A stretch of 64,000 nt of DNA from UBA1952 sp965246855 (GCA_965246855.1 CBDFFP010000002.1:186001-250000), one strand, 5' to 3'. Positions 24,600 to 34,387 are shown, numbered from the stretch's first letter. Translations and numbers: made by a program. The notes: generated from the sequence alone by a model not told the origin.

Positions 24600-26954
24600 A
24601 TGCGTCTTTCTCTACGTCTGCTGCTACTGCCTGTTCTCCTGCTTTTAACGGCAGCGGCCTTTGCCCAAACCGGAACGGTAAAAGGCTTTTTGTATGACCG
24701 CAAAACCGGCGAGCCCCTTATCTATAACGTCGTGGGCCTGAGCGGAACAGCCTTCAACGCTCAAACGGATGTAAATGGCTTTTTCTCGCTCAACGGCGTT
24801 CCGGCAGGCAGCTACACACTGCGGGCCACGTCCGTAGGCTATGATTCTACCCTTGTAGCCGTTACGGTTGCCGCCAACGACATCACGACCCAAAACCTGT
24901 ATCTCCGCCCGCTGACGCAGCAGCAAAGCATTGACCTCAAGGACGTACAAATCAGCGCGCGCCGCACCGAGCAGCTGACGCAAATCCGGGCGGGCGCGAC
25001 CACCATTACGCCCCGCGAAATAAAGCTTCTTCCATCTGCGGGTGGCGAGCCGGACATTGCACAGTTTCTGCAAATCACGCCGGGCGTCACCTTCACCGGC
25101 GACCAGGGCGGACAGCTTTACATCCGTGGTGGCTCGCCCGCGCAAACGGGCATTTTGCTCGATGGCGTGACGATTTACAACCCGTTCCATTCCATTGGTC
25201 TGTACTCGGTTTTTGAAACCGACGCCATTCGCAGTGCTGATGTATTGACTGCCGGTTTCAACGCCGAGTACGGCAACCGCACCTCCGCCATTCTGGATGT
25301 CCACACCAAAGACGGCAACAAAAACCGGCTGAGCGGCAAAATTTCCGGCTCGCCTATTATGGTGCGCGGCCTGCTGGAAGGCCCACTCCTGAAACGCAAA
25401 AAAGAGAACGGAACAAGTTTGACATTCCTGCTTACCGGCAAGCACAGCTACCTCGACCAGACTTCAAAATCTCTTTACAGCGGCATGGGCGACGGCTTTA
25501 AAAACGGCCTGCCTTTCTCCTTTACCGACCTGTATGGAAAAGTGACGCTGAGCGCAGGCTCCGGCTCTAAAGTGAATCTCTTCGGCTTTTCCTTTGACGA
25601 CAAAGCCTCGCTGCTAACGCCCGGCACAGGAGCCAATATTGCCGATTTCAACTGGAAAGCGCGCGGTGTCGGGGTGAATTTTGTCCTGTCGCCGGGAACT
25701 TCTGCGGCGCTTATTTCCGGGAAGTTTGCTTATTCCAACTACACGGCCAATTTCGTAGAAGCCAGCCGTCCTGATTTTCCGCGTACCACCGGCATCAGTG
25801 GGTTTCAGGGCGGACTTGATTTCACGTATTTTTTCAAAGGATTCAGCCAGTTGAAATACGGCTTTGAAGTAAGCGGACAAAGCACGACGCTGAATTATCA
25901 AAACAACGCGGGCTTTGTGACCACACAAGACCAGAACAACACGCTTGGTTCCCTCTACGCGCTGTTCCGCAAAAACTTCGGCGAGAAGCTCATCATTGAG
26001 CCGAGTGTCCGTCTGCAGTATTACAGCCGCATCAGCACGGCTTCTCTGGAGCCACGCATCGGCATCAAGTACAACGCTACGCGCAATATCCGCTTTAAAG
26101 CCGCCGCTGGTCGCTACACGCAGAACATCATCTCTACAAAAAGCGACCGCGACGTGGTGAACTTCTTTAGCGGCTTTTTGCTGTCGCCGCAGGAGACTAC
26201 CTACGATCCGCAAGGCAACGAAACATCTAATACACTGCTGTCTGCCATTCATGGCCTCGTGGGAGTTGAGGTAGATGCCTTTGGCGTGAATTTCAACTTG
26301 GAGCCGTGGTACAAAAAGTTTTCGCAAACCATTGAACTGAACCGTGCGCGGCTGTCTTCTTCCGACCCTGATTTCCAGGCCGGAAACGGCGAAGCGTATG
26401 GCGTGGATTTGTCGGCGCGCTACAACAAAGGCCGGGTGTATCTGTGGGGAACGGTTTCCTATCAGATGGTAACCAACACCTTCCGCGTGCTGCAAAACAA
26501 CGGCCCGACGGTGGAGCAAACCTACCCTACGCCTTTTGACCGCCGCTCTAACCTGAACCTGCTCGCGGCTTACACCGCAGGCCGTCAGCGCGATTGGGAA
26601 TTCTCGGCCCGATATAACCTCGGCTCCCCCTTCCCGTTTACCCAAACGCAAGGTTTCTTTGAGAACGTAAATGCTACGCAGAACGGCATCAACACCAATG
26701 TCACCACCCAGAACGGTAACCTTGGCCTGATCTATGCCGACCAGATTAACGGCGGACGCCTTTCCTATTATCACCGCCTTGACCTGAGCGTGAAAAAGCG
26801 TTTCACGTTCTCGCAGAACACCAATCTGGAAATAACCGCCGCCGTTACCAACGCTTACAACCGCCAGAACATTTTCTACGTGGACCGCATCACCAACGCA
26901 CGGATTTACCAGTTGCCATTTTTCCCAAGCGTAAACGCGACGTTTAATTTTTAA
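24600..26954 (+). CDS. TonB-dependent outer-membrane receptor with carboxypeptidase-regulatory N-domain
   Basis: 784 residues. A signal peptide (RLLLLPVLLLLTAAAFAQ) is followed by a carboxypeptidase-regulatory beta-sandwich (about 25-110), a plug domain (from about 115; GDQGGQLYIRGGSPAQTGILLDGVTIYNPFH is the plug core), then a 22-strand barrel ending in an aromatic residue (NATFNF). It takes up or binds a ligand with energy from TonB/ExbBD, which are not in this window. It lacks a SusD-like partner downstream, so it need not be a glycan receptor; the substrate cannot be told. Confidence 0.92.
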   Translation: MRLSLRLLLLPVLLLLTAAAFAQTGTVKGFLYDRKTGEPLIYNVVGLSGTAFNAQTDVNGFFSLNGVPAGSYTLRATSVGYDSTLVAVTVAANDITTQNLYLRPLTQQQSIDLKDVQISARRTEQLTQIRAGATTITPREIKLLPSAGGEPDIAQFLQITPGVTFTGDQGGQLYIRGGSPAQTGILLDGVTIYNPFHSIGLYSVFETDAIRSADVLTAGFNAEYGNRTSAILDVHTKDGNKNRLSGKISGSPIMVRGLLEGPLLKRKKENGTSLTFLLTGKHSYLDQTSKSLYSGMGDGFKNGLPFSFTDLYGKVTLSAGSGSKVNLFGFSFDDKASLLTPGTGANIADFNWKARGVGVNFVLSPGTSAALISGKFAYSNYTANFVEASRPDFPRTTGISGFQGGLDFTYFFKGFSQLKYGFEVSGQSTTLNYQNNAGFVTTQDQNNTLGSLYALFRKNFGEKLIIEPSVRLQYYSRISTASLEPRIGIKYNATRNIRFKAAAGRYTQNIISTKSDRDVVNFFSGFLLSPQETTYDPQGNETSNTLLSAIHGLVGVEVDAFGVNFNLEPWYKKFSQTIELNRARLSSSDPDFQAGNGEAYGVDLSARYNKGRVYLWGTVSYQMVTNTFRVLQNNGPTVEQTYPTPFDRRSNLNLLAAYTAGRQRDWEFSARYNLGSPFPFTQTQGFFENVNATQNGINTNVTTQNGNLGLIYADQINGGRLSYYHRLDLSVKKRFTFSQNTNLEITAAVTNAYNRQNIFYVDRITNARIYQLPFFPSVNATFNF

Positions 26955-27035
26955 GAGCGGCTGTTTTGTAGCGTGGACAGAATTTGAGCGCGTCAAGAAG
27001 GCAGCGCGTTTTTGGAAAAAAATACTTCCCTTTGT

Positions 27036-27210
27036 CGGAAATCTTTTGTCTCCCCGAAGAGGTCTTGCCTGATGCAAGTTGCTAAGGCCCACAAGGCGAA
27101 ATGACAAGAGATTTCTTGCGAACAACCGCATCCATTTTCTGAAAAAGTCCAAACTTCGTGTGTGTCTCTGCTGTCACCCCTCTTCTGCGGAGAGGGGCCG
27201 GGGGTGAGGC
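27036..27210. repeat. Two dispersed palindromic repeats
   Basis: GTCGGAAATCTTTTGTC with CCCCGAAG (about 27036-27062) has a second copy at about 34134-34160. Separately, 27173-27210 is a copy of the CCTCTCCCCC palindrome family. Both lie between the TonB receptor and the TPR gene. Confidence 0.55.
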
Positions 27211-27222
27211 CCCTTTTTGCCT

Positions 27223-30200
27223 ATGCGTCCTGTAGCCTTGCTGCGGCCTCTTGCGGGCCTGTCGCTCCTTCTTTTTTTGGGTGAAAATGCCCGTGCGCAA
27301 GCACCCTTTCCGCCACCGCTTTCCGAGCGAAATACACTGCGCGGAATAGAAGCTTATCGCTACGGCAACACCAGTGCGGCGGGTCATTTTTTCGGCACGG
27401 CAGCAGCGGCAACGAGTCTGGCAGTTCCCGGAACGGCGTTTTTCTACAAAGACGTTTTTGAGGGCTATTCCCTGCTCGCGGGCATCCGGGAAAAAGATTC
27501 TTTTGGAAGAGAAAAAGCGGAAGAAGCGTGGGCGAACAATGTGATGGCCGACCTGTTCCGCGACCGCATTGCAGCGGCGCTAAGTGAAAGAGCTTTTTAT
27601 GAAGGCGACTGGGAAAAGACCGCACGTTACGGCGCAGAAGCGGGCATCTATCACCACACCAACAACGAGGTAACGGCGATAAAATTCCGCACCGCGTATG
27701 CCTATCTTAATGTAGGAGAATTAGACAAAGCTGAGCCACTTTTCCGCGCGATGAAAGGCGTGGAAGGACCTTACCAAATTCCTGCCTACTACTACTACGG
27801 ACTGCTGGCGTATCAGCAAAACCGCTACGACGAAGCGCAAAGCAACCTGCAAAAAGTAGCAAATGAACCGCGCTACAAAAGCACCGTTCCGTACTTCATT
27901 GCCGAGCTAAAATATTTGCAGGGAAACAAAGAAGGCGCACTTGCCGATGCCCGCAATTTGCTGTCTGCGCCCGAAAAAAGTTTTTACCAAAAAGAGCTTC
28001 AACTGCTGGCTGCGCAAGTGCTTTACGATGGTGGAAAATACCGTGAAGCACTCCCCTATTTTGAAGCTTATTACGACGCTGCCGACGCACTTCGCCGCGA
28101 AACGCTCTACCAGATTGGGTATAGCTATTTCCAGAATGCCGATTTTTCCCGCGCCGTTTCCCGCCTCAAACCCGTAACCGCTGGCGACGATTCGCTGGCG
28201 CAACTTTCGGCGGTTTTGTTGGGAGATGCTTATCTGAAAAACGGAGATCGCAACGGCGCACGCGCAGCCTACATTCTGGCTTCCGGCAAAGACTTTTTTC
28301 CGGTGCTCCAACAGTCGTCTATGCTGAAAGCAGCGGCGCTTTTGTACGAAGCAGGCCGCGACGGCGAAGCCCAACGCATTCTCGCCCGCCGAAGCGAATT
28401 GTATCCCGAAGCCTCGGAAGCGGCACAGGCGAAAAACCTGCTGGCAGCCATTGCGCTTCGCGGCGGACAATACCGCGCAGCGATGGACGCATTGGAAGGC
28501 CAAACCGACGCACCCGGTTACCGCGCGATTATGCAACGCGCGAATTACGGACTGGCGTTGCAACAACTTCAAAGTGGTGACGTGTCGGCGGCGGATAGCC
28601 TGCTTCAACGCTCGCTCCTTTTTGGGGATGACCGACGCTACAAAGCCGCTGGTTCTTTCTGGCTGTCGGAGACATCTTACCGGCTGGGCAAACACGAGGA
28701 CGCGGTTCGCGCTGCCGATGATTATCTGTCGCAACAACCTGCGCGGCCTGTTACCGGCGGAGAGGTTTCCCCCGCTGCTGCCGAGCTTACGAAAGGCTAT
28801 TCCTTGCTGGCACTGAAACGTTATCCAGAAGCCCAAACCGCTTTTGGAAACGCCCGAAAAGGCGGCGGAAATATTGCCACCAACGCCGCTATCCGCGAGG
28901 CCGACGCGGCCCTGATGCAACGGAATTTTGCGCAGGCACAACAGCTTTATCAACAGACTTCCGTCCTGCCGAAAGAGGAAGAAGATTACGCCTTGTTGCA
29001 ACAAGCGACTCTTTTGGGATTGGCAGGAAAATTGGGCGAGAAAGGAAGAATCCTGCAAAACATTTACACCCGGAATCCGCCTTCGCTTTACGCCGCCGAA
29101 GCGCGCTACGAAGCGGGCCTCAACGGGATTGCGCAGGACAAATACCGCGACGCAATTGCGACGCTTACGCCGCTGACAGAAGGAACACCTTTCGCGGCAA
29201 AAGCTTTGTTGCGGATAGGTTACAGTCAGAACGAACTGGCCGACAACAAAGCCGCAATTGCTGCTTATACCCGCGTGCTGGAAACTGCACCGGGAACGGC
29301 GGAAGCAAACGCGGCATTGGAAGCTCTGCGCGGCATCTACACCGAAGCCGGACAACCGGATGCCTACGCCGCGCTTGTAGCGAAAGTTGGAAAGACGCAG
29401 GACGCAGGCGTGGATTCCGTTTTCTACACCGCCGCCGAAACGCATTTTGCGGCCAATCGCTTTGACAAAGCAGCCACTGCTTACAGTGATTATCTCACCC
29501 GCTACCCCGACGGCAGCTTTGCGCCAAAGGCCGCTTTTTATGGCGCGCAGAGCTACGACCGGCTGCGCAATTACACGGCGGCCCGCAAGCTTTACGACAA
29601 GGTTTTGAGCTACTCAACAAGCGAGTTTACGCCGCAGGCCGCGCAACGATTAGCCATTTTAGCTTTGCAGGATGGCGACACAGCGACGGCGCAAAAAGCA
29701 TATGAAGCCTTGTTCCAAAACGCGACTACCGGCGTGCAAACCCAACAAGCCCAGCTTGGATTGTTACGGATTTACAGCCTGCAAAATCAGGGCGATAAAG
29801 CCGCTCCGCTCGCCGACAGTTTGTTGCAAAATGCTTCGTTGGATGCGGCTACCAAAACACAGGTCGCGCTGTATCGTGCCAACGCGGCGGCGGTCAGTGG
29901 CGATACCGCAAAGGCATTGCGCTTTTGGGAACAAAGTCGCAGCAGCAAAGTAGCCGCCGTGAGTGCAGAAGCGACGTACCGATTGGCAGCAGTAGCGTTG
30001 GATAAAGGGGATTTGCCGAAGGCGGAAAACACCGCGATGTCGGCCATCCGCATCAGTGGTGCGCCGGAGTTTTGGAACGTAAAATCCTACCTGATTCTGG
30101 CCGAAGTTTTCCGGCGGCAGGGGGATTATTTCAACGCGCGCGCCACGCTGGAAAGCATCGCGAAGAACGCGAAAAATCCAAGTCTGAAAGCCGAAGCGAA

Positions 30201-30258
30201 AGCACAATTAGACGCGGTAACAGCGGAAGAAAAAAACCAAAAAACCAAAGGAAAATAA
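27223..30258 (+). CDS. Large TPR protein, periplasmic
   Basis: 1011 residues from the ATG at 27223 (an in-frame TTG two codons earlier is less likely). A signal peptide ends in ENARAQ. The rest is a long solenoid of tetratricopeptide-like repeats (for example YYYYGLLAYQQNRYDEAQSNLQKV, ALLRIGYSQNELADNKAAIAAYTRVLETAP, AAFYGAQSYDRLRNYTAARKLYDKVL), about 20 or more units. Such solenoids scaffold protein complexes at the envelope. The stop overlaps the start of the following outer-membrane protein (TAATG), so the two are translationally coupled and probably form a complex. Paired genes of this kind occur in other Bacteroidota; role unknown. Confidence 0.85.
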   Translation: MRPVALLRPLAGLSLLLFLGENARAQAPFPPPLSERNTLRGIEAYRYGNTSAAGHFFGTAAAATSLAVPGTAFFYKDVFEGYSLLAGIREKDSFGREKAEEAWANNVMADLFRDRIAAALSERAFYEGDWEKTARYGAEAGIYHHTNNEVTAIKFRTAYAYLNVGELDKAEPLFRAMKGVEGPYQIPAYYYYGLLAYQQNRYDEAQSNLQKVANEPRYKSTVPYFIAELKYLQGNKEGALADARNLLSAPEKSFYQKELQLLAAQVLYDGGKYREALPYFEAYYDAADALRRETLYQIGYSYFQNADFSRAVSRLKPVTAGDDSLAQLSAVLLGDAYLKNGDRNGARAAYILASGKDFFPVLQQSSMLKAAALLYEAGRDGEAQRILARRSELYPEASEAAQAKNLLAAIALRGGQYRAAMDALEGQTDAPGYRAIMQRANYGLALQQLQSGDVSAADSLLQRSLLFGDDRRYKAAGSFWLSETSYRLGKHEDAVRAADDYLSQQPARPVTGGEVSPAAAELTKGYSLLALKRYPEAQTAFGNARKGGGNIATNAAIREADAALMQRNFAQAQQLYQQTSVLPKEEEDYALLQQATLLGLAGKLGEKGRILQNIYTRNPPSLYAAEARYEAGLNGIAQDKYRDAIATLTPLTEGTPFAAKALLRIGYSQNELADNKAAIAAYTRVLETAPGTAEANAALEALRGIYTEAGQPDAYAALVAKVGKTQDAGVDSVFYTAAETHFAANRFDKAATAYSDYLTRYPDGSFAPKAAFYGAQSYDRLRNYTAARKLYDKVLSYSTSEFTPQAAQRLAILALQDGDTATAQKAYEALFQNATTGVQTQQAQLGLLRIYSLQNQGDKAAPLADSLLQNASLDAATKTQVALYRANAAAVSGDTAKALRFWEQSRSSKVAAVSAEATYRLAAVALDKGDLPKAENTAMSAIRISGAPEFWNVKSYLILAEVFRRQGDYFNARATLESIAKNAKNPSLKAEAKAQLDAVTAEEKNQKTKGK

Positions 30259-31892
30259 TGCGCAGTACGCTTGCCACAGCCTCTTGCCTTTGCACCGGAC
30301 TCTTTCTATGCGCCGTTGCTTCTGCCCAAACGCGCACCACCTCACGCGACAGCCTGAAGGAGTCCACCGTATCGGTGTATCAAACCTATCAGCCGGAATT
30401 GCGCCCGGTGTATAAACCGCTACTCACGCCGTCGGCGGCGGAGCCAGACACCACCACTTTTGCGCAGCGATACAACGTAGCGCCCGAAGCGGCTGCGCTT
30501 CCTTACTACCCCATTCCCATTCGTCCGCTGGCCTTGCAGCAAGACAGTGCTGCGCGTGGACGGGAAGATTATCTACAAGCAGGCGGCGGAAATAAAGGGA
30601 CGTTTATGCTGGACGGCGCTACGTCGCGCATCCGCACCGAAAACCTTTCTTCGGTGCTTTCGGTGCGGCATTTTCAGCAGGCAGATGAAAGCATCAGCGG
30701 GCAGAAGTTTCAGGAATCGGAAGCCGCTTTTTCCCTTAAAACCATTACCGGAATCGGCGCATTAGACGGGCGCGCAGAAGCGTTTCGGAACAGCTACGGA
30801 GACTATGGTTTTAACGAAGGACGCACTACGCCAATTGACCTCGGAAGCCGTACGTATTTCGGCTTTGGCGCAACGGCAGGACTGAACGTGATGACCCCAA
30901 AAACAGCATTGCTGAACGGCATCCGTCCGCAGGTTACGTTCCGGTACTTCAACGGGCCGTCTTCCATCAATGAAATCATGCTGAAAGCAGAAGTGCCGCT
31001 GATTGCCAACCCCGGAAATGGCGTGCGCATTGAGGTGACACCGTCGGTGAATTTCACCACGATAAACCTACCCAACACAACAGGCTACAACAACCTGCAC
31101 TCGCTGGCGTCGGCGATTATTTTCAATCAGCCGCGCTTTATGTTTCGCGCCGGGGTGTTGCCGGTGTATGTGCAGGATAAAGGCTTGCGCGTGCTTCCCG
31201 ACCTCGCGCTTTCTTACCAACTCTATCCGCAAAAAACGTCGGTGGAAATTGGCTGGAAAGGGAAAGTGATTCAGAACCGCTACGAAGAACTGGCGGGGCA
31301 AAATCCTTTCCTGAATACCTACAATATTGCACAGACGGAAAGCCGCGAAGCCTATGGCGAGGTGACGACCAACGTGGGTAAAAGCATTTCTGTATCCGTG
31401 CGTGGCAGCTATTGGGACTGGACAGCATTGCCACTTTTTTTGAACGATTACAGCGCGCAATCGGGTTTTATTTTGGAGCGCAGCGATGCCCGCGCCGTGA
31501 TGCTTCAGGCGCGTGCGCGCTACGCGATTGGTGAAACGTTGCAGTTGGGCGCGTTCACACAGCTTTCCAAATTCTTCCCCGAAACGGCTACGCGGTTATG
31601 GCACACGCCGCCGGTGCGCTTTGGAGCGGATGCGCATTTCACACCGGTGAAAACGCTGCAAATCAGCGGGCTGCTTTCCTTTGCCGATGGTATTCATGCG
31701 CGCAGCAATTCCGGCAGCGATTTGAAGCTGAATCCGATTGCCGACCTGAGCGGGCGCATTGCTTATCAGATCGTTCCAGCGTGGACAGTTTGGGTGCAGG
31801 GAACCAACCTTTTTGATGCCCGCAACGAGCGGTATCTGGGTTACCCGGCAATTGGGCGGGCCATTGCGCTGGGGCTGCGCGTGACGTTCTAA
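30258..31892 (+). CDS. Plug-less TonB-receptor-like outer-membrane barrel
   Basis: 544 residues. A signal peptide (LCTGLFLCAVASAQ) is followed by a short conserved N-terminal region with DSLKESTVSVYQTYQPELRPVYKPL, then amphipathic strands to an ending of GLRVTF with NLFDARNERYLGYPAIGRA, a TonB-dependent receptor-type C-terminus. No plug domain is visible. In related Bacteroidota, barrels with an EYQPEL-like N-terminal motif follow a large TPR gene, as here. It probably sits in the outer membrane bound to the TPR protein. The ATG overlaps the TPR stop; function unknown. Confidence 0.75.
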   Translation: MRSTLATASCLCTGLFLCAVASAQTRTTSRDSLKESTVSVYQTYQPELRPVYKPLLTPSAAEPDTTTFAQRYNVAPEAAALPYYPIPIRPLALQQDSAARGREDYLQAGGGNKGTFMLDGATSRIRTENLSSVLSVRHFQQADESISGQKFQESEAAFSLKTITGIGALDGRAEAFRNSYGDYGFNEGRTTPIDLGSRTYFGFGATAGLNVMTPKTALLNGIRPQVTFRYFNGPSSINEIMLKAEVPLIANPGNGVRIEVTPSVNFTTINLPNTTGYNNLHSLASAIIFNQPRFMFRAGVLPVYVQDKGLRVLPDLALSYQLYPQKTSVEIGWKGKVIQNRYEELAGQNPFLNTYNIAQTESREAYGEVTTNVGKSISVSVRGSYWDWTALPLFLNDYSAQSGFILERSDARAVMLQARARYAIGETLQLGAFTQLSKFFPETATRLWHTPPVRFGADAHFTPVKTLQISGLLSFADGIHARSNSGSDLKLNPIADLSGRIAYQIVPAWTVWVQGTNLFDARNERYLGYPAIGRAIALGLRVTF

Positions 31893-31919
31893 ATTGTGGA
31901 TTGACCGTTCTTTGGAAAA

Positions 31920-32099
31920 GGCGTTTTTTGCAGTCTCGTAGAGGCGTAGGTTTGGTAGCAATAAATGCTTGTTTTGGGCAAAGGAGTCCCGTAGGGACAC
32001 AGGTTTGGTTGGACAGGATCATACCTACGCCCCTAAGGGGCTTTATCCATTTTGTAGGAAACAAATCGCTACCAAACCAGCGCCCCTACAGGGCTTAAA
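31920..32099. repeat. Composite inverted repeat around a GTCCC-GTA-GGGAC hairpin
   Basis: GGTTTGGTAGC (31949-31959) and its exact complement (32068-32078) enclose about 108 bases with GTCCCGTAGGGAC and CCCCTAAGGGG hairpins. It fills the gap before the HU-SPOR gene and contains no plausible gene. It is likely a non-autonomous dispersed element. Confidence 0.55.
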
Positions 32100-32137
32100 T
32101 CCACTTGCGGATTCCTTCCAAACGAAACGTCGCGGCT

Positions 32138-32145
32138 TATCTTCG
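32138..32145 (+). promoter_or_regulatory. Putative -7 box (TATCTTCG) of the HU-SPOR gene
   Basis: One change from TAnnTTTG, 48 bases before the ATG at 32193. Confidence 0.35.
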
Positions 32146-32192
32146 CGTCCCTTCTTTTTCTCTTCTACTCCGGTTTTTCTTCCCTATTCCAA

Positions 32193-33107
32193 ATGGACAT
32201 TGCCAAGTACATCGGCCTTTATCTGATAAAAAATAACTTTTGTTATCTACATGGATTGGGCAATCTTCGGGTGCATAAAAAGCCTGCGGTTCAGAATGGC
32301 GAAACGCTTTCCGCGCCGAGCTATGAAGTGAGCCTGCAACCGGGCGGCTCTATTGACGACAGCCTGCCGAATTTTATTGCCACCGCAGAGCAAACGAGCA
32401 TCTCCAAAGCTTCTAACGAGATTCGGACGTTTGTGGAGCAGACCCGAGCGGAACTGAATGCTGGAAATCAGGTGCTGATTCCGGGCATCGGTCATTTCGG
32501 GATGCAGACCGGGAAGGTGCAGTTTTTGGCCGACCCGAATTTCGCCTACGCCCCTGCGGCCATTCCCAGCCTGACGATGAGCAAACGGCTGGAAGATACC
32601 CCGTCGTTCAAGCGTAATACGGTGGAAGAAGATGCCAGCCACGATGCGGGAAGCACGCTGAACACGCAGAAAGTAGGGATGATTGTGCTGGCCATTGTGG
32701 CGGTGATTGCCTTGATTGCGTTGGCGGTTTATTTTATGAGCAAGCCCGCCACGACGGAAGCGCCGGTGGAAAAAGCACCTGTTGCGGCTCCGGTTATGCA
32801 ACCCGACGCTACGCCGGTTACGGATACCAACACCAATGTAGCAACTTCTACGCCTGCGCCTATTACAACGGCCCCGGCAACGGCAGGCGGAAAGCAAATT
32901 GTGCTGAACACCTACAACAGCCGTGTTACTGCCGACAAGCGGCAGCATAAATTAAGCATGACGCCGCTAGGCAGCGCGGTTTCGGTGGTGATGCAGGATT
33001 CCACACACTATCTGGTGGTGATGCCTTTCCCCGGCGCGCTGAGCGATTCTACAAAGGTGCTGGATAGTTTGAGCCGGATGTATGGGACAAAGACGCGGTT
33101 GCGGTAG
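32193..33107 (+). CDS. HU-CCDC81 and SPOR domain protein
   Basis: 304 residues. Residues 1-130 match the bacterial CCDC81-like HU fold (GLGNLRVHKKPAV, then IPGIGHFG). A single transmembrane helix lies at 161-182 (MIVLAIVAVIALIALAVYFM). A Pro/Thr-rich linker of about 60 residues leads to a C-terminal SPOR-like domain of about 70 residues (NTYNSRVTADKRQHKL through to the end) that would bind denuded peptidoglycan in the periplasm. The arrangement is typical of Bacteroidota and suggests a link between the nucleoid or cytoplasm and the division-site cell wall. No operon partner. Confidence 0.85.
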   Translation: MDIAKYIGLYLIKNNFCYLHGLGNLRVHKKPAVQNGETLSAPSYEVSLQPGGSIDDSLPNFIATAEQTSISKASNEIRTFVEQTRAELNAGNQVLIPGIGHFGMQTGKVQFLADPNFAYAPAAIPSLTMSKRLEDTPSFKRNTVEEDASHDAGSTLNTQKVGMIVLAIVAVIALIALAVYFMSKPATTEAPVEKAPVAAPVMQPDATPVTDTNTNVATSTPAPITTAPATAGGKQIVLNTYNSRVTADKRQHKLSMTPLGSAVSVVMQDSTHYLVVMPFPGALSDSTKVLDSLSRMYGTKTRLR

Positions 33108-33154
33108 AGAACGGAACGTACCCACAAGACACAGGCACCAGAAAAAACGGTTAG

Positions 33155-33187
33155 GAACGCTCCGCAAATGCGGGGCGTTCTGTTTTT
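33155..33187 (+). terminator. Rho-independent terminator
   Basis: GAACGCTCCGC pairs with GCGGGGCGTTC (one G-T wobble) and is followed by TGTTTTT. It ends the HU-SPOR gene. Confidence 0.7.
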
Positions 33188-33334
33188 GAAGGAAGCGTAT
33201 CAGGGGAAAATCCTTGTGCAGCCTTTAAAGAGCGTCTGGAAAGTGGGCTTTTCTGTGTGGAGAAGCTTTTTTAGGCTTGAAAGATCTTTTTGTAGGTCTG
33301 TACAGACTTTTATACCGTAGGAACGATGTAGAAG

Positions 33335-33481
33335 GTCATTTTAAGCCGATGCACAGTCATCCTACGATGATGCAAAGCCATCCCATGCTGATACACTGCC
33401 ATCCCATGCTGATACAATGCCATTCTACGTTGTTACAATGCCATCCCACGTTGTTACATTGCCTTTCTACGTTGATACAAC
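33335..33481. repeat. Tandem repeat, seven units of 21 bases
   Basis: Seven consecutive 21-base units of the form G(C/T)CATCCCATGCTGATACAAT, each differing by a few bases, with no spacers. The unit is an exact multiple of three. A reading frame across it would give HPMLIQC-type heptapeptides, but it has no gene-like context and I do not call it a CDS. Confidence 0.85.
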
Positions 33482-33536
33482 GCCCCTCTTTTTTTGGTAC
33501 TAAAATATTTTGTTGTGTGTTGAAGGGATTTTCCCC

Positions 33537-34013
33537 TCACCCTAATTGCGTTTCCAATTTGTCCAACACATAAAACGTAATCGGGCAGAACGTGCTGTTT
33601 TTCAGCGTCAGCGGGACGCGTTTCAGCACCACGTCTTCGTCGGTATAAGGAAAACGGCGGCAGTCGGACGGGCGCTCTTCGTAGATGCTGCATCGGTTGT
33701 CGTCGCCTAGAAAAGGACAAGGCTCGGCGCGCAGCACGTAGTCATTGTCTTCGTCCAGGCGCAGGTAGCGGACTACCAGTTCACCTTCTTTCAGGCGGAG
33801 GTGCTTGGCAATGCGCTTAATGTCGGGCTGCTTAAAACGCGGCGAATAATTCTTGCAACAGGCCGCGCAGGAAAGACAATCTATTTTTTCAAAAGCCTCT
33901 GCGTGGAGTTGCGGAAGGGCGTTCAAGATTTTATTCTTCGGCCCCTTTTCCAGCAAACGGCGGAAAGCTTTTTGCTTTTCCAGCGCGCGGCGTTTCCATG
34001 TATCATGTATCAT
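33537..34013 (-). CDS. YkgJ-family cysteine cluster protein
   Basis: 158 residues, cytoplasmic. A cysteine cluster begins with CLSCAACCKNY near residues 46-55 and continues with PCPFLGDDNRCSIYEERPSDCRRFP near 98-122, the pattern of YkgJ proteins thought to bind zinc or an iron-sulfur cluster. Their function is not established. The ATG at 34013 is one of several near-repeated ATG triplets (ATGATACATGATACATGG) at the start; I took the first. No operon partner: a tandem repeat lies downstream and repeats lie upstream. Confidence 0.8.
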   Translation of the reverse strand: MIHDTWKRRALEKQKAFRRLLEKGPKNKILNALPQLHAEAFEKIDCLSCAACCKNYSPRFKQPDIKRIAKHLRLKEGELVVRYLRLDEDNDYVLRAEPCPFLGDDNRCSIYEERPSDCRRFPYTDEDVVLKRVPLTLKNSTFCPITFYVLDKLETQLG

Positions 34014-34133
34014 GTTTTATGTGTCATGGCCTGCTACTAAGGTAATAAGGTTCTCCGTGCGGGGTATTTTCTTTTGCCACTAAGGTTGTGTTTTGCGACG
34101 AAGGTTTCACAGGCGTGTTGCTTGATCTTTTTT

Positions 34134-34330
34134 GTCGGAAATCTTTTGTCACCCCGAAGGGGCCTTAGCAGACGCAAGCCGACAAGATCCCTTAGGGATG
34201 ACAAAAGATTATGGCCCAAGCAGTCTATTCTTAAAGAACGCGCCTCTTGGCATGTTCCTCAAAATCCGTTTTTTGCGTTCAAAAAGGGCGACCACAAGGG
34301 TACGCCCCTACCGTGTTTTGTGCGTACACA
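34134..34330. repeat. Dispersed repeats between the YkgJ gene and parB
   Basis: Holds a second copy of GTCGGAAATCTTTTGTC/CCCCGAAG, an inverted counterpart ending in GGGATGACAAAAG (about 34196-34208), and the ACCACAAGGGTACGCCCCTACC and CGTGTCCCTACCG words shared with 660-690 and 52982-53008. The 370-base gap has no gene. Confidence 0.55.
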
Positions 34331-34387
34331 CGACGCGTGTCCCTACCGAAAACCGCTTTCTACTTTGTACTAACCGCTTTCTATTCC

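Noticed and set aside
23564..24703. N-terminal extension of the recombinase to 742 residues
   Set aside because: It would run antiparallel in frame through the whole nnrD gene; its composition is Arg-rich shadow translation.
27217..27222. TTG start for the TPR protein
   Set aside because: The ATG two codons later is stronger and gives a normal signal peptide.
33335..33481. CRISPR-like array
   Set aside because: Repeats follow each other directly with no spacers, the unit is only 21 bases and drifts; no cas gene is in the window.
33277..33573. Protein with heptapeptide repeats (HPMLIQC type)
   Set aside because: The frame is open only because the 21-base repeat has no stop; no start-site signals, and the ends are not protein-like.
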